The notes under the pieces: model-generated
Seen by the model: only the letters and a program-made list of their open reading frames with translations
Databases searched by the model: none
What the model was told of the DNA's origin: nothing
DNA from: Alistipes sp.
GTDB taxonomy: Bacteria > Bacteroidota > Bacteroidia > Bacteroidales > Rikenellaceae
Reading direction: 5' to 3'
Length of the DNA: 34,859 nucleotides
NCBI GenBank assembly: GCA_020026435.1
Contig: JAHHQK010000021.1
Coordinates: 1 to 34,859 of the forward strand
In this document: piece by piece, positions 22,429 to 30,669 of the stretch
How the letters are laid out: the number at the start of each line of letters is the position of its first letter
Numbering within the stretch: the first letter of the stretch is position 1
Program-made: the position numbers and the translations under genes

Positions 22429-23154
22429 TCAGAATACTTCGCGCAGGATACGCACCGACTGCACCTCGCCAACACCGTCGAGGTGGTAGCTCAGGTAGTC
22501 GAGCATGGCGTTGAGAAACGAGACTCGTTGGGTGCGGTTCAGCGAAAGGTGCCCCAGGCAACGGATGTCGCTGGAGAGCAGGAGGTCGAGCAGGCGGGCA
22601 TCGTCGGGCGGCATGATGTGGGGATGGACGGGCCGCAAGGGGGTGTAGTGCCCCTCGCGGATGTCGAACCAGCTGTCCGCGATGTAGTCGTTGCCGGGAA
22701 AGAAGCCCAAAAGGCGGCTCAACTTGGCCAGGAACCACAGGTGAAAGTCGGCGATACCCTCCTCCAGCGAGTCGAGGGCCGCAATGCTGCTCCACACGAA
22801 GGTGAACAGCTCCTCGTCGGGTTCGCATTCGCGCACCAGGCGGTAGAGCACCTCGGCCATGAACAGGGCCATGGTCGATTTGCGGACGTCGAACGGTAGG
22901 TTTTGGAGGACGAAGCCCGAGCGCACCTCCTTGAACTTGTCCATCTGGCGAGTGGGCGACTCCAGCCCCTCGAACTCGACGGGAAAGGCAGGTTGGAAGA
23001 GTCCCAGTTTCGAGCCGTGGCCGTTGCGGCTGCGGACTCCCTGGACCATATAGCTGCGCCGGCCGCCGACGTCGGTCAGCAGGTAGACGATCATCGAGGA
23101 ATCGCCGTATTTGAGCGTGTGGAGGACTATGCCCCGTCCCTTGTAGCTTTTCAA
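22429..23154 (-). CDS. recO: DNA repair protein RecO
   Basis: Recombination mediator that helps load RecA on SSB-coated DNA in the RecF pathway. The N-terminal OB fold is visible as GRGIVLHTLKYGDSSMIVYLLTDVGGRRSYMVQGVRS, followed by the helical domain with EVLYRLVRECEPDEELF and LSRLLGFFP. RecO zinc cysteines are absent, as in many relatives. The best start is TTG 23154, which overlaps the prmA stop (TTGA) and places the OB fold at the family's usual position, giving 241 residues. An ATG at 23190 would add 12 residues that overlap prmA. Translation is probably coupled to prmA. Confidence 0.9.
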   Translation of the reverse strand: MKSYKGRGIVLHTLKYGDSSMIVYLLTDVGGRRSYMVQGVRSRNGHGSKLGLFQPAFPVEFEGLESPTRQMDKFKEVRSGFVLQNLPFDVRKSTMALFMAEVLYRLVRECEPDEELFTFVWSSIAALDSLEEGIADFHLWFLAKLSRLLGFFPGNDYIADSWFDIREGHYTPLRPVHPHIMPPDDARLLDLLLSSDIRCLGHLSLNRTQRVSFLNAMLDYLSYHLDGVGEVQSVRILREVF

Positions 23155-23984
23155 GACCGGGACTCCTTTATGAGGTGGATCATGCGCCATTCGTCTGCCG
23201 AGCGGGTCGCGAGGTGGATGAGCCCCGCCTCACGGCCGGAGCGGAGGATGGCCTCGACGTCGTCGGCCCAGAAGCCGCTCATCAGCAGATGGCCGCCCGG
23301 ACGCAGCAGGCGGGCCGAAGCCTCCATTTGGGCGATGAGAATATTGCGGTGGATATTGGCTGCGATGAAGTCGTAGGTGCGGCCCTCGACCCGGGAGATG
23401 TCGCCCAGGATCGACGTGATGCGCTCCCCCACCCCATTGGCATCGGCATTCTCGCGGCAACTCCTTTGGCAGAGGTCGTCGATATCGACGGCGTCGACAT
23501 GGCGGGCCCCGCATTTGGCTGCAACGATGGCCAAAACGCCCGTGCCTGTGCCGACGTCGAGTCCGTCGAGACCTTCGACCTCAAGGTCGAGGATCTCCTG
23601 CGACATCATGCGGGTGGTGGCGTGGTGGCCCGTGCCGAACGACATGTGGGGAATGAGCACCACGTCCATCACGCCCTCGGGTGCGGGGCTGTGGTGCGGG
23701 GCGCGGATCAGCAGGCGGGCGTCAACCTCAACGGGCGGAAAGTCGCTCTCCCAGGCCGCGTTCCAGTTCTCGGTAAGGATCTCCGAATAGAGGCCCGTGA
23801 CGCCGTAGCGGGCAAGCAGGGCATCGACCTCGGCGTGGCACGAGGGCAGGCTTTGGGTCGGGAGGTAGGCCGACAGAAGGTCGGATTCGTAGGTGAAGCT
23901 CTCGAACGGGTAGTCGGAGAGTTCGGCTGTGAGGATCTCGGAGAGTTCTTCTCCGCATTTGATATTGAGTGATGTGTAATCCAT
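23151..23984 (-). CDS. prmA: Ribosomal protein L11 methyltransferase
   Basis: Transfers methyl groups from SAM to lysines and the N-terminus of ribosomal protein L11. The 277 residues comprise an N-terminal substrate-binding domain and a Rossmann methyltransferase domain with FGTGHHATT (116-124), SAM-binding motif DVGTGTGV (143-150), and the catalytic-loop motif AANIHRNIL, near the N-(I/L)-x pattern usual in PrmA. Start ATG 23984. It diverges from xerD and is followed by recO with a 4-bp overlap. Confidence 0.93.
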   Translation of the reverse strand: MDYTSLNIKCGEELSEILTAELSDYPFESFTYESDLLSAYLPTQSLPSCHAEVDALLARYGVTGLYSEILTENWNAAWESDFPPVEVDARLLIRAPHHSPAPEGVMDVVLIPHMSFGTGHHATTRMMSQEILDLEVEGLDGLDVGTGTGVLAIVAAKCGARHVDAVDIDDLCQRSCRENADANGVGERITSILGDISRVEGRTYDFIAANIHRNILIAQMEASARLLRPGGHLLMSGFWADDVEAILRSGREAGLIHLATRSADEWRMIHLIKESRS

Positions 23985-24005
23985 AAATTAATTCTGAAAA
24001 ATTTG

Positions 24006-24013
24006 TACCTTCG
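24006..24013 (+). promoter_or_regulatory. Promoter-like element for xerD
   Basis: TACCTTCG differs from TAnnTTTG by one base and lies about 43 bp before the xerD ATG, back to back with the prmA element. Confidence 0.35.
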
Positions 24014-24019
24014 CCTATA

Positions 24020-24027
24020 CAAAGTTA
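24020..24027 (-). promoter_or_regulatory. Promoter -7 element of prmA-recO
   Basis: Minus-strand TAACTTTG (24027-24020) matches TAnnTTTG exactly, 36 bp before the prmA start. The prmA and xerD elements lie face to face within 22 bp, so the two promoters likely interfere. Confidence 0.5.
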
Positions 24028-24055
24028 GGGATAATCTTCGACAATAAAGTTCAAA

Positions 24056-25021
24056 ATGGAGGAAAATATCGGGAAATGGGACGCGGCGGAAGATGCGTTC
24101 CGCACTTACATCATGTTGGAAAAACGACTCGCAAAGAATACCGTAGAGTCGTATATGACCGATTTGCACCAGTTTGCCGCATTCGTTGGCGAGCAGTGGA
24201 GCGTCGCTCCCGAGCAGGTCACTCCTGAAATGATCGAGCAGTACTTGGTCTCGATGTTTGATTGGGGACGCGAGAAAACCTCGCAGTCGAGGGCCTTGAG
24301 CAGCATCCGGGGATTCTTCAACCATCTGCTCCTCACGGATCGGATCGAGGCCTCTCCCGCCGAATTCATCTCCTCGCCCAAGTGCGGGCGGCAGTTGCCC
24401 GACACGCTCTCGACCGAGGAGATCGACCGCATCATCTTCGCGGCAAGCAATCCCGCGTGGGTGGTCGGTGATCCCATGACGCAGGAGGCGTTGAGCCCTG
24501 CAGCCGAGGTTAAGGGGGTTAGGGATGGTGCAATGCTCGAAGTATTGTATTCGTGTGGGTTACGTGTCTCGGAACTGACCTCGCTCAAGATGTCAGATCT
24601 GTTTTTTGGGGAGGGGTATATCCGTGTGATCGGCAAGGGCGACAAGCAGCGGCTGGTCCCCGTGAGCCACACGGCCCGCGAGAAGATACGCCGCTATCTC
24701 GAATTGAGAAAACCGGCCCGTCCAAACGAAGAGATCCTCTTTCTGAACAACCGCGGGCGTCAGCTGACGCGCGTCATGCTTTTCACGATCATCCGTCGGG
24801 CGGCCGAAAGGGCCGGGGTCGACAAGAGGATCAGTCCCCACACCTTCCGCCATTCGTTTGCTACCCATCTGCTGGAGGGGGGGGCCAGCATCCGTCAGGT
24901 GCAGGAGATGTTGGGCCACGAGAGCATCCTCACCACCGAGATATACACCCATCTGAACAGCGACCATCTGCGCAAGACAGTCGAGGAGCATCTGCCCGTA
25001 TCGTGCTCAGACTTTGATTAG
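24056..25021 (+). CDS. xerD: Tyrosine recombinase XerD-like
   Basis: Site-specific recombinase that resolves chromosome dimers at dif together with XerC. The 321 residues contain the N-terminal SAM-like domain (about 8-105) and the catalytic domain with R170 (GLRVSEL), K194 (IGKGDKQR), H262 and R265 (PHTFRHSFATHLLEGG), H288 (MLGHES) and nucleophile Y297 (EIYTHLN). Spacing between catalytic residues matches E. coli XerD. An insertion of roughly 15-20 residues (about 132-152, NPAWVVGDPMTQEALSPAAEV) lies between the RQLPDTLS segment and RDGAMLEVLY, absent from the E. coli protein. Its context with prmA/recO, not an integrative element, supports a housekeeping Xer. It overlaps the convergent next gene by 15 bp. 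Confidence 0.93.
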   Translation: MEENIGKWDAAEDAFRTYIMLEKRLAKNTVESYMTDLHQFAAFVGEQWSVAPEQVTPEMIEQYLVSMFDWGREKTSQSRALSSIRGFFNHLLLTDRIEASPAEFISSPKCGRQLPDTLSTEEIDRIIFAASNPAWVVGDPMTQEALSPAAEVKGVRDGAMLEVLYSCGLRVSELTSLKMSDLFFGEGYIRVIGKGDKQRLVPVSHTAREKIRRYLELRKPARPNEEILFLNNRGRQLTRVMLFTIIRRAAERAGVDKRISPHTFRHSFATHLLEGGASIRQVQEMLGHESILTTEIYTHLNSDHLRKTVEEHLPVSCSDFD

Positions 25022-25351
25022 GGGGCGGATTGCGGAGCGAGGGGTGAGGCGCATCGTGTCGTAGTCGACACCCGAGATAATGGCGGGGATACCCTCGCCC
25101 GGGGGAAGTACATGTTGCCGGAGCAGCTCGCCGAGGGGGGCGTCCTCCCCCATCATCAGATCGAACTCTGTACGATAATCCCTGGGAAAGGACAGCACCA
25201 TACATCCTGAGTAGAACTCCGTGAAGGGTTCCCGGTCGGGGGCGGGACGATGATCCAGCGAGAGGATCCGACCCTCGTCGTCGAGGGTCAGCAGCGGGTC
25301 GCGTTCCAGGCGGGAGTCCTGCCACAGAAGGTTAGAAGCTATCTTTCGCAT
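25007..25351 (-). CDS. Small protein resembling the ends of an amidohydrolase
   Basis: A 114-residue protein with no signal peptide. Residues 1-58 (MRKIASNLLW, TLDDEGRILSLD, FTEFYSGCMVLSFPRDY) look like the N-terminal beta-sandwich strands of metal-dependent amidohydrolases, up to the point where the metal-binding HxH strand would start. Residues about 82-112 (PPGEGIPAIISGVDYDTMRLTPRSAIRPL) look like the C-terminal strands. The entire catalytic barrel is absent and no metal motif is present. Either it is a decayed enzyme with both ends kept in frame or a stand-alone beta protein; this reading is by eye only. It is the last gene of the long minus-strand array, overlaps DUF4296 by 20 bp, and overlaps xerD tail to tail by 15 bp with no terminator between. 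Confidence 0.7.
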   Translation of the reverse strand: MRKIASNLLWQDSRLERDPLLTLDDEGRILSLDHRPAPDREPFTEFYSGCMVLSFPRDYRTEFDLMMGEDAPLGELLRQHVLPPGEGIPAIISGVDYDTMRLTPRSAIRPLIKV

Positions 25352-26168
25352 GGTCGAGGCGGAGAAATTCGTCGCTGAAGATGCGCAGGTTGAGCTGGCG
25401 GATGAAAAGGCTGTCGGTGGCGGCCTTCTTCTCGGGCGTATAGTGGATCGAGAAGTCCCAGAGGGTCATCGACGGCTTCTGGGCCTTATGGCGGAAGCGC
25501 AGCAGATCGAGGCACAGGTAGCGGTGGGTCGTGTCGGCCCGCAGAAAGCGCGAATAGCGGTTCTTATAGCCCTTATACCAGGTGGTCAGGTGGATCGAGG
25601 AGCGAGATTTGTCGGCTCGCTCCAGCCACACCTCGCCGCTCAGATCGCGGTTGTGGTTGCGGTCCATGGAGTCGACCAGGTAGTCGAAATTGATGGTATA
25701 TTCGCCCGGGTGGACCTTAAAACGCATCTTTAGACGGGTGGTATCGCCCAGCTTGCGGACGCGGATCGTGTCCGCCGAGAAGATCGTGCGCGAAAAGGTG
25801 CGTTGGGCGATATTGTCGATCGTGTCGAGGATCGCAACCTCGCGGTTATAGGCCAGGCCCTCCTGCTCCAGGCGGGCGATCGCACGTTCCACTACATCGC
25901 CCAGGCGGGCACTCTTGCGTTTGGAGAAGTTGCCGATCGTATATTGGACATCGTCCGTCGTATAGCCCCGGGCCGTGAAGATCGGTTCGTAGATGTTCAG
26001 CGAATCGCTCATCACGTCGCGGTTGGAGGTATAGGCATTGGCCAGGAATACATCGTGGAATATGTCGGCCAACTCGCTGTCGGGGATGATCTTATGGCGG
26101 GAGCAGCCCGTCAGGAGAACTCCCGTGAGGATCAGCACGACCCTGAGAATTTGAGTTGCTGTTTTCAT
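25332..26168 (-). CDS. DUF4296 lipoprotein
   Basis: Lipoprotein of 278 residues: signal peptide and lipobox LLTGC with the lipidated Cys at 22. After it comes the DUF4296 domain (about 26-120, starting IIPDSELADIFHDVFLANAY), helical and of unknown function, followed by about 150 beta-rich residues with many charged and aromatic residues (RLKMRFKVHPGEYTINFDY, SIHLTTWYKGYKNRYSRF). The start is ATG 26168, overlapping the permease stop by 4 bp; the long upstream open frame is a shadow of the permease. Association with the permease suggests an envelope role. Confidence 0.88.
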   Translation of the reverse strand: MKTATQILRVVLILTGVLLTGCSRHKIIPDSELADIFHDVFLANAYTSNRDVMSDSLNIYEPIFTARGYTTDDVQYTIGNFSKRKSARLGDVVERAIARLEQEGLAYNREVAILDTIDNIAQRTFSRTIFSADTIRVRKLGDTTRLKMRFKVHPGEYTINFDYLVDSMDRNHNRDLSGEVWLERADKSRSSIHLTTWYKGYKNRYSRFLRADTTHRYLCLDLLRFRHKAQKPSMTLWDFSIHYTPEKKAATDSLFIRQLNLRIFSDEFLRLDHAKDSF

Positions 26169-27397
26169 AGTTTCGATTTTATCATGTTTCGCACCGTGAT
26201 GTGGGACAGCACGGCCGCTATGGCTGCAAACGAGACCAGCACCGCTCCCAGATCCCACAGGCGGAAGACTACCGGGTAGCTCTTCGTGAGGAACGTGTCG
26301 GCCGGGATCTTGATGATCCCGAAATATTGTTGCACCAGTGTCGCCCCGACTCCGATAACCGTGCCCAGGAGTGCCCCCATGGCGCAGATGAGCAGGCCTT
26401 CGGTGCGGAAGATCGAGCGGATGAACCCCCAGTCGGCACCCAGGGCGCGGAGGGTCGAGATGTCGTGGCGTTTGTCGACGATCAGCATCGCCAGCGCCCC
26501 CACCATCGAGAATGAGGCGATGATCAGCACGAGCAGCGAGATGAAGAAGATACCCCACTTCTCGTAGGTCATGATGCGGTAGAACGAGGCCCTCAGTTCG
26601 CTGCGGGTGCGCACGGTGAAGGTTTTGCCCAGCTCTTCACGGAGCGTGGGGGCAAAGCGTGTGGCGAAGTCGTCGGAAACCCGTTCCTCGGGGTGGGCCG
26701 GATCGCAGAGGTGGATGAGTAGGGCCGAGGCTCGGTTCTCATAGCCCAGCAGCTCGCGGGCAAAGCGCAGGGAGGAAAGTACATAGGTGCGTTCGGTGTC
26801 GGTATCGACGGAATAGACCCCGCTCACGCGGAGGGTGCGGGCCGTATAGTTTTCGAACGGTAGCAGCGATGAGAAGGAGTTGCGGCGCACGGCGTAGACC
26901 TTGATGTCGGAATCCGCAAGGCTGTGGATACCCAGCTGCCAGGCCATGCTTTGGCCGATCGACATCCGTTCGCGGTCGCCGAAGCGGACCTCCCATTCGC
27001 CGCCCGTGATGTAGTCCGACATGGGGAAGACTTCGGAATAGGAGTCGTCCACGCCGCGGAGGGTGGCTGTGGTGCGGTTGTCGTCGTGTTCGAGCAGGAC
27101 GCTCTGTTCCAGGACGAAGCTGCGGGCCGCGATCCGAGGATGGTCGCCCTCAAGCAGGCTGTCGACGGTGCGTGTGTCGAAGGTGGCTCCGCGGGACGGG
27201 GTGATCGTGAGGTCGGCATCGAAGGCCGAATACATCGATTTGACCAGCGTCTCGAAGCCGTTGAACACCGACAGAAGGATGATCATCGCCGCTACGGGCA
27301 TGGCAACGGCAACCACACTCAGTCCCGAGATCAGATTGACGATGGAGCGGGACCGGGTGGAAAAAAGGTAGCGTTGCGCAAAAAGCCCGAGAAGCAT
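26165..27397 (-). CDS. LolC/LolE-type ABC transporter permease
   Basis: FtsX-fold inner-membrane permease of 410 residues with the typical layout: helix 1 (about 20-45), a large periplasmic domain (about 46-280), then three helices (281-306, 335-357, 382-402). The N-terminal ARQRYL-like start (FAQRYLFSTRSRS) and the LSVFNGFETLV segment after helix 1 are marks of LolC/E, which with ATPase LolD release lipoproteins from the inner membrane. No ATPase gene is adjacent, so its partner lies elsewhere, as is common in Bacteroidota. It lies 4 bp after rbfA and overlaps the DUF4296 lipoprotein gene. Confidence 0.9.
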   Translation of the reverse strand: MLLGLFAQRYLFSTRSRSIVNLISGLSVVAVAMPVAAMIILLSVFNGFETLVKSMYSAFDADLTITPSRGATFDTRTVDSLLEGDHPRIAARSFVLEQSVLLEHDDNRTTATLRGVDDSYSEVFPMSDYITGGEWEVRFGDRERMSIGQSMAWQLGIHSLADSDIKVYAVRRNSFSSLLPFENYTARTLRVSGVYSVDTDTERTYVLSSLRFARELLGYENRASALLIHLCDPAHPEERVSDDFATRFAPTLREELGKTFTVRTRSELRASFYRIMTYEKWGIFFISLLVLIIASFSMVGALAMLIVDKRHDISTLRALGADWGFIRSIFRTEGLLICAMGALLGTVIGVGATLVQQYFGIIKIPADTFLTKSYPVVFRLWDLGAVLVSFAAIAAVLSHITVRNMIKSKL

Positions 27398-27401
27398 CCG
27401 G

Positions 27402-27740
27402 TTAGCGTTTCAGGGCTTCGTCGATCTGCTCGATATACTCCAGGGAGTCGTCGAGGAAGAACTGGATCTCGGGGACGTTCTTCACCTGGTTGCGGATGCG
27501 TTTGCCTAGAAGACCCCGCAGCTGGCGCAGGTGCTGGTCGATCGAGGTGAGCACCTCGGCGCAGTGGTCGAACGGGAAGACGCTCACGTAGATCTTGGCG
27601 TAGCCGAAGTCGGGCGATACGCGAACGCCCGTAACCGTGACGAGCGAGCCGCGGACTACCTCGGGGGCTTCCTTCTGGAAGATCTCGGCCATATCTTTCT
27701 GAATCTGTTTGGCTATTTTCTGCTGACGTGTATTTTCCAT
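27402..27740 (-). CDS. rbfA: 30S ribosome-binding factor A
   Basis: KH-like protein that helps mature the 16S rRNA 5' end of the small subunit. The 112 residues begin TRQQKIAKQIQKDMAEIFQ, have the VTVTGVRVSPDFGYAKIYVSVFP core and the RNQVKNVPEIQFFLDDSLEYIEQIDEAL end, all family typical. Start ATG 27740. It sits between a PorT-like gene (16 bp) and the LolC/E-type permease (4 bp). Confidence 0.94.
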   Translation of the reverse strand: MENTRQQKIAKQIQKDMAEIFQKEAPEVVRGSLVTVTGVRVSPDFGYAKIYVSVFPFDHCAEVLTSIDQHLRQLRGLLGKRIRNQVKNVPEIQFFLDDSLEYIEQIDEALKR

Positions 27741-27756
27741 GGTCGTTAAGTGTTTT

Positions 27757-28563
27757 TTAGTTTCCGTATTTGAATTCTTCTTTGTTCTTTTCGCGTTTGG
27801 GGCGCGGTGCCCACGATTTGAAGCCTTCCTTGTTGAAGCGGTAGCTCAGTCCGATCGAGATCATCAGGTTGTCGAGCGGTGAGCGGAGCGGGGTCATCCA
27901 GAAGGGGTTTTCGACTCCACTTGTAGAGTTGTCGGCGTATTTGTTGCGGTTGCGCACGATGTCGGAGAATCCGAAGTAGTAGCGCGCCCGGACGTTCAGC
28001 TCGAACTGCTTGATCAGGAACGACATACCCGCTCCGGCCGCAAGTCCGTAGCCCCAGCGGTTGTCGCGTTCGAGGCGGAAGGTATAATCGCCCTTCCAGT
28101 CGGGGCGTCCCTGTTCGCGGGCCAGCTCGTTTTCGTAGGTTGACGAGAGGTTATAGGAGAACGTCGCCGCCGCTTCGAGGTAGACCCTCATGCGGTGGTG
28201 GAACAGGTAGAAGTGGGGCTGCCAGACGATCGGAAGGAAGATCGAGTTGACCTTGCGCTTATAATACAAGTATTGCGACGGGTCTTCGACACTCGATGCG
28301 TTCTGGGCGAAGGAGAAGCCCTGCTGGAGGAACTCCAGGTCGATACCGAAACCGCCCACAAAGCGTTGGGCCGTATAGTAGCGCCAGGTTAAACCCCCTC
28401 CGTAGGAGTCCCACAGGGCCTTCATCTCCTGTTCGGGCTGGAGGCGTCCGCTCGACATGCCGTAGCCCAGAGTGAAACCCAGGGTGTGTTGGGCCGTGAG
28501 GCGGCTCGTGAGGCCTGATGCGAGTAGCAGGCCGAGGAGTGATATGATGATGCGTTGTTTCAT
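27757..28563 (-). CDS. Outer-membrane beta-barrel protein, PorT-like
   Basis: A 268-residue secreted protein with a signal peptide (residues 1-24, ending LTAQ) and about eight amphipathic beta strands with aromatic residues at their edges, such as GGLTWRYYTAQRFVGGFGIDLEF, IFLPIVWQPHFYLF and FELNVRARYYFGFSDI; the barrel ends at ISIGLSYRFN, followed by a lysine-rich tail (KREKNKEEFKYGN). PorT in Porphyromonas gingivalis belongs to the type IX secretion system, but many Bacteroidota paralogues of this barrel have no such role, and no other secretion gene is here. It starts 6 bp after the Ig-like lipoprotein gene, suggesting they work together. Confidence 0.83.
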   Translation of the reverse strand: MKQRIIISLLGLLLASGLTSRLTAQHTLGFTLGYGMSSGRLQPEQEMKALWDSYGGGLTWRYYTAQRFVGGFGIDLEFLQQGFSFAQNASSVEDPSQYLYYKRKVNSIFLPIVWQPHFYLFHHRMRVYLEAAATFSYNLSSTYENELAREQGRPDWKGDYTFRLERDNRWGYGLAAGAGMSFLIKQFELNVRARYYFGFSDIVRNRNKYADNSTSGVENPFWMTPLRSPLDNLMISIGLSYRFNKEGFKSWAPRPKREKNKEEFKYGN

Positions 28564-28569
28564 AAGTCG

Positions 28570-30645
28570 TTATCGTTGAATGGTGCGTCCGCCGAACATG
28601 CCGCCCATACCGCCGCCGCCGAAGCCCGGAACTTGGCTGTTGCGTGAGCGTTCTTCGCGGTCTCGGTCGTTCTCTTTCTTCTTCTTGCCACCCTCCTTGA
28701 GCAGTTTCTCGGCTTCGCGCTGTTGGCGTTGCTCCTCGCGCTCGTCGAGCAGGCGGGACAGGGAATCCATCGTGACGGGAGCGAACAGACGGCGCATATC
28801 CATCGTGAACTCGATCTCCCAGTTGACTTTGGTGGCGAAGGTCTCCTCGCCTTTCTCGTTGACGTAGAACTCGGCGCGTTCGGGCTGGAGGCGTTCCACC
28901 ACATTGCCCGTATCCCACTTGCCGTTGCCGTTTCTGTCCTCCGTGACGCGGAACTTGATCTCCCCCTCGGGGACATAGTTGAAGCGGTAGTCGCCCGTCG
29001 TGACGTCGCGTTTCTCCTGGAGCGTCTTGTTCGAGCCGTCAAGCAGCTGGATGATATAGCGCGAGTCATCGTCCTTGCCCTCGACATGGAGCTTGACCAG
29101 GGCGAATTTCTCGGGGTCGGAGATCGTATATTTGGCGCGGATCGTGTCGTTGTGTTGTTCGGCCACGTCGTTGAGCGCCCCCTCGGGGATCAGCAGCTCG
29201 TATTCGGAACCTTGACGCCAGTCGGCACGGAGCTGCCAGCAGAGCAGCCGGGCCGTGTCGCGGACAAAGTGGAGGGGTATCTCGCGCGGCTTGAGTTTCT
29301 TCTCGGGATCGGTCTCCAGCAGGCGGATCGCTCCCGAATCGATGCGGTTGAGCGGGTATTCAAATTCGGCCGTGAGGTGTCGCTCGGGGTTGATCTCGCC
29401 CGAGGTCGGCATCTTGATCACGAAGGGGTTTTTCTCCTTGGGGGCCTCCCACTCCTCGCCGTTTTCCTCGGCTTTGCGGCGGGCGCGTTCCTGTTTCTCG
29501 CGTTCGCGTTCCTGATCCTTGGTCTCGATCAGGCGCCAAGAGAGTTTCAGTGGCTCGGTGACCCGTTGCAGAACATTGAGCGTGTCATGCTTGAAGTAGG
29601 TGATCTCGCCCTTCAGCGTGTCGGCAAGCGAGGCTGACGGGTAGTCGAACCACAGGGCTATGGTGTCGCGTCCGACGGTCTGGGGATCGATGATCACCCG
29701 GTCGGAGGGGATGCTGTCGAAGCGGATCTGCTCGATGCGCGGGTGGGCCGCCGAGAAGTAAAGCAGGGCTTTATGCTGCTGGGGGCGGGCCGTCTCGGAG
29801 AGCATCTGGCGGCGGAAGGCCTTGTCGGTGAACATACGGAAGTAGATCTGGGGCTCGGCCGACACATAGTGGCGGATCGAGTCGTACCAGATGGCGAAAT
29901 CGGGCATCGTCGAGGGGTTATACTCCCGGTCGATGAAGCCGATCTGGTCGCTGCCCGGCTCGTAGATCTGGTTGTCGTTCTTGTCCTGGATGGCGTAGAT
30001 GCGGTAGTTGATCGGCTTGAGGTTTTGGGCGATGAAGATTCCGTTGGTCTCGGCTCGGGCGATGGCCGCGGGCTTGTACTTGAAGACCGTGGAGTCGTAC
30101 TCGGCGTGGTGTTCGATCGAGTCACTCGGGAAGAACCAGATGAAGCTCTTCGATACGGAATCGGCCTTGTAGCTGTCGGCCGTATAGCCCGACATGATCA
30201 TCGAATCGCACGTGGCACCCGTCGAAAAAACATAACGCATGGAATGGAGCGGATTGCCCTCGTTGTTGTCGCGAAGAGATCCGCCGAAATTCAGGGCGTA
30301 GGTCGTATTCGGTTCGAGCGTGTCGCGAAGCTGGATCACGACACCGCGTCCGCGGATCGAAAGAAGGGGTTTCTTCTTCATCTGTGGTGAAGTATAGAAC
30401 TCCTTCTGTTGGTCCTTGAGCTGGACGAACTCGTCGAACTCGATATAGATCTTGTCGTGATGGACTGTCGGGCGGTTGGTTGCGAAGTTGTCGGGGGTCA
30501 TGCTGAGGATGACCGGAGGCAGAGTGTCGCGCGGTCCGCCCGTGGGTGTCACGATGCTTGCGCAACGGGTCAGAAAGGCCGACACGAAGAGCAGCACGAT
30601 AGCCACACGTAGAGCCGAAAGAATATTTCGTTTCTGCAAATTCAT
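28570..30645 (-). CDS. Ig-like domain lipoprotein, Bacteroidota type
   Basis: A 691-residue surface or periplasmic protein. The N-terminal membrane signal ends at C28 followed by the family pattern SIVTPTGGPRDTLPPVI; the residue before Cys is Arg (LTRC), unusual for a lipobox. A bacterial Ig-like (SbsA/Big_5) domain covers about 43-145 (IYIEFDEFVQL, TTYALNFGGSLRD). The middle contains beta-rich repeats such as NRIDSGAIRLLETD and further Ig- or carboxypeptidase-regulatory-like units (VTTGDYRFNYVPEGEIKFRVTEDRNGNGKWDTG). The last 70 residues form a charged helix (QQREAEKLLKEGGKKKKEND) ending in a Gly/Met-rich tail (GFGGGGMGGMFGGRT). It lies between the duplicated lipoprotein and the PorT-like barrel. 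Function unknown. Confidence 0.87.
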   Translation of the reverse strand: MNLQKRNILSALRVAIVLLFVSAFLTRCASIVTPTGGPRDTLPPVILSMTPDNFATNRPTVHHDKIYIEFDEFVQLKDQQKEFYTSPQMKKKPLLSIRGRGVVIQLRDTLEPNTTYALNFGGSLRDNNEGNPLHSMRYVFSTGATCDSMIMSGYTADSYKADSVSKSFIWFFPSDSIEHHAEYDSTVFKYKPAAIARAETNGIFIAQNLKPINYRIYAIQDKNDNQIYEPGSDQIGFIDREYNPSTMPDFAIWYDSIRHYVSAEPQIYFRMFTDKAFRRQMLSETARPQQHKALLYFSAAHPRIEQIRFDSIPSDRVIIDPQTVGRDTIALWFDYPSASLADTLKGEITYFKHDTLNVLQRVTEPLKLSWRLIETKDQEREREKQERARRKAEENGEEWEAPKEKNPFVIKMPTSGEINPERHLTAEFEYPLNRIDSGAIRLLETDPEKKLKPREIPLHFVRDTARLLCWQLRADWRQGSEYELLIPEGALNDVAEQHNDTIRAKYTISDPEKFALVKLHVEGKDDDSRYIIQLLDGSNKTLQEKRDVTTGDYRFNYVPEGEIKFRVTEDRNGNGKWDTGNVVERLQPERAEFYVNEKGEETFATKVNWEIEFTMDMRRLFAPVTMDSLSRLLDEREEQRQQREAEKLLKEGGKKKKENDRDREERSRNSQVPGFGGGGMGGMFGGRTIQR

Positions 30646-30669
30646 TCTCTGTATCTGAACTTAAAATAA

